Assembly: GCA_002325785.1 (NCBI GenBank)
Contig: DCSU01000074.1
Span: 1 to 6,548, forward strand
Source of the DNA: Bacteroidales bacterium UBA1458
Lineage (GTDB): Bacteria; Bacteroidota; Bacteroidia; Bacteroidales; VadinHA17
DNA length: 6,548 bases
Direction: 5' to 3'
Shown here: piece by piece, positions 5,912 through 6,548 of the stretch
Layout: every line of letters starts with the position of its first letter
Numbering within the stretch: the first letter of the stretch is position 1
Position numbers and translations under genes: made by a program
The notes under the pieces: model-generated
The model's database searches: none
What the model was told of the DNA's origin: nothing
What the model saw: the letters and a program-made list of their open reading frames with translations, nothing else

Positions 5912-6548
5912 ATGAAAAATATGAATTATAGAAAACTGGGGAAGACAGGTTTTGAGGTATCGGAGATATCACTTGGAACATGGCAGGTGGGTGGCAAATG
6001 GGGATCAAAGTTCGATCACTCGCTGGCTGACTCAATTATTCGTGAGGCCATTGACCGGGGCGTCAACTTCATTGACACGGCGGACGTCTACTCCGACGGC
6101 GAAAGTGAAAAGGCTGTCGGGAATGCAGTCAGGGCATCAGGTGCAAAAGTTCGTATAGCAACCAAGTGCGGCAGGAAGATAAGCCCTCACGTCAACAAGG
6201 GATATACTCCCGCTGTCCTCAGGGAATATGTTGAAGACTCTCTTAAAAGGATCGGGACGGATTGTCTGGACCTGATTCAGCTGCATTGTCCGCCAACGGA
6301 AGTCTATTACAGGCCTGAGATCTTTGGCGAGTTCGGGAAACTGAAGGATGAAGGGAAGATCCTCAACCTCGGTGTAAGTGTTGAGAAGGTGGAGGAGGCA
6401 ATCAAAGCCATCGAGTTTGATAACGTCACCACGATTCAGATCATATATAATATTTTCCGCCAGCGGCCTCATGAGAGGTTCTTTGGCATGGCAAAGGAGA
6501 AGAATGTAGGTCTGATCATCCGTGTGCCATTGGCCAGCGGTCTGCTCT
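5912..6548 (+). CDS. aldo/keto reductase, N-terminal 212 residues (3' end outside window)
   Basis: The frame is open from ATG 5912 to the right edge, covering about two thirds of a typical ~320-residue enzyme. Known family role: NAD(P)H-dependent reduction of aldehydes or ketones by a cytoplasmic TIM barrel. The catalytic tetrad is present: Asp55 and Tyr60 in NFIDTADVY, Lys85 in IATKCG, His125 in LIQLHCP. The N-terminal RKLGKTGFEVSEISLGTWQ and the late VPLASGLL strand are typical of the Tas/YdhF-like bacterial branch (COG0667 type). The cofactor-phosphate-binding segment lies beyond the edge, so NADPH versus NADH preference cannot be read. An in-frame ATG at 5921 (Met4, giving MNYRKLGKTG) is an equally plausible start, since homologues often begin there and the bases before it are A-rich. 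There is no signal peptide. The gap from the preceding gene is 29 bases with no terminator, suggesting an operon. The substrate is unknown. Confidence 0.95.
   Translation, partial: MKNMNYRKLGKTGFEVSEISLGTWQVGGKWGSKFDHSLADSIIREAIDRGVNFIDTADVYSDGESEKAVGNAVRASGAKVRIATKCGRKISPHVNKGYTPAVLREYVEDSLKRIGTDCLDLIQLHCPPTEVYYRPEIFGEFGKLKDEGKILNLGVSVEKVEEAIKAIEFDNVTTIQIIYNIFRQRPHERFFGMAKEKNVGLIIRVPLASGLL

Noticed and set aside
5733..6035. 100-codon minus-strand frame spanning the junction of the two plus-strand genes
   Set aside because: Antisense to both real genes, no recognisable domain, no promoter signal.
6137..6472. 111-codon open frame on the minus strand inside the aldo/keto reductase
   Set aside because: It lies fully antisense to a gene with an intact catalytic tetrad and has no recognisable domain; it is a shadow of the codon pattern.

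Overview
The window looks like chromosomal DNA from a member of the Bacteroidota, probably an environmental Bacteroidales-type organism. The evidence is a SusC/RagA-type TonB-linked transporter with the family's hallmark motifs, a long S9 peptidase of a kind common in that phylum, a small outer-membrane-type protein with a carboxypeptidase-like regulatory domain, weak Shine-Dalgarno sequences, and a good match to the Bacteroidota promoter pattern (TTG, 21 bases, TAnnTTTG). Base composition is moderate and looks even. I see no mobile element, CRISPR array, tRNA or rRNA.

Layout. The left two thirds are read on the minus strand. An S9 prolyl-oligopeptidase-family serine peptidase (1752-4640) is followed by a 3' region with a palindrome and a perfect 15-bp terminator hairpin (1665-1697). 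Next comes an AT-rich spacer, and then the first 458 codons of a SusC-like outer membrane transporter that runs off the left edge (1-1376). The right third is read on the plus strand: a 328-residue secreted protein with a regulatory-like domain plus a predicted beta-rich outer-membrane part (4896-5882), then, 29 bases later, an aldo/keto reductase cut by the right edge (5912-6548).

The divergent spacer (4641-4895) is the main control region. It holds a good plus-strand promoter (4755-4786) and two LacI/CRE-like operator candidates built on a central CG. One sits over the probable start region of the peptidase gene (4657-4668), the other in the leader of the plus-strand gene (4828-4841). A small hairpin lies just before the plus-strand start codon.

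How the genes may work together. The SusC-like protein would import oligomers across the outer membrane and the peptidase would cleave peptides in the periplasm, so a peptide-scavenging role is possible. The terminator between them argues against a single operon, and the usual SusD partner would lie beyond the left edge. The plus-strand pair is probably co-transcribed, but its shared purpose is not evident. Overall the region is fairly ordinary. The paired operator candidates and the uncharacterised 328-residue protein are the points most worth a second look.
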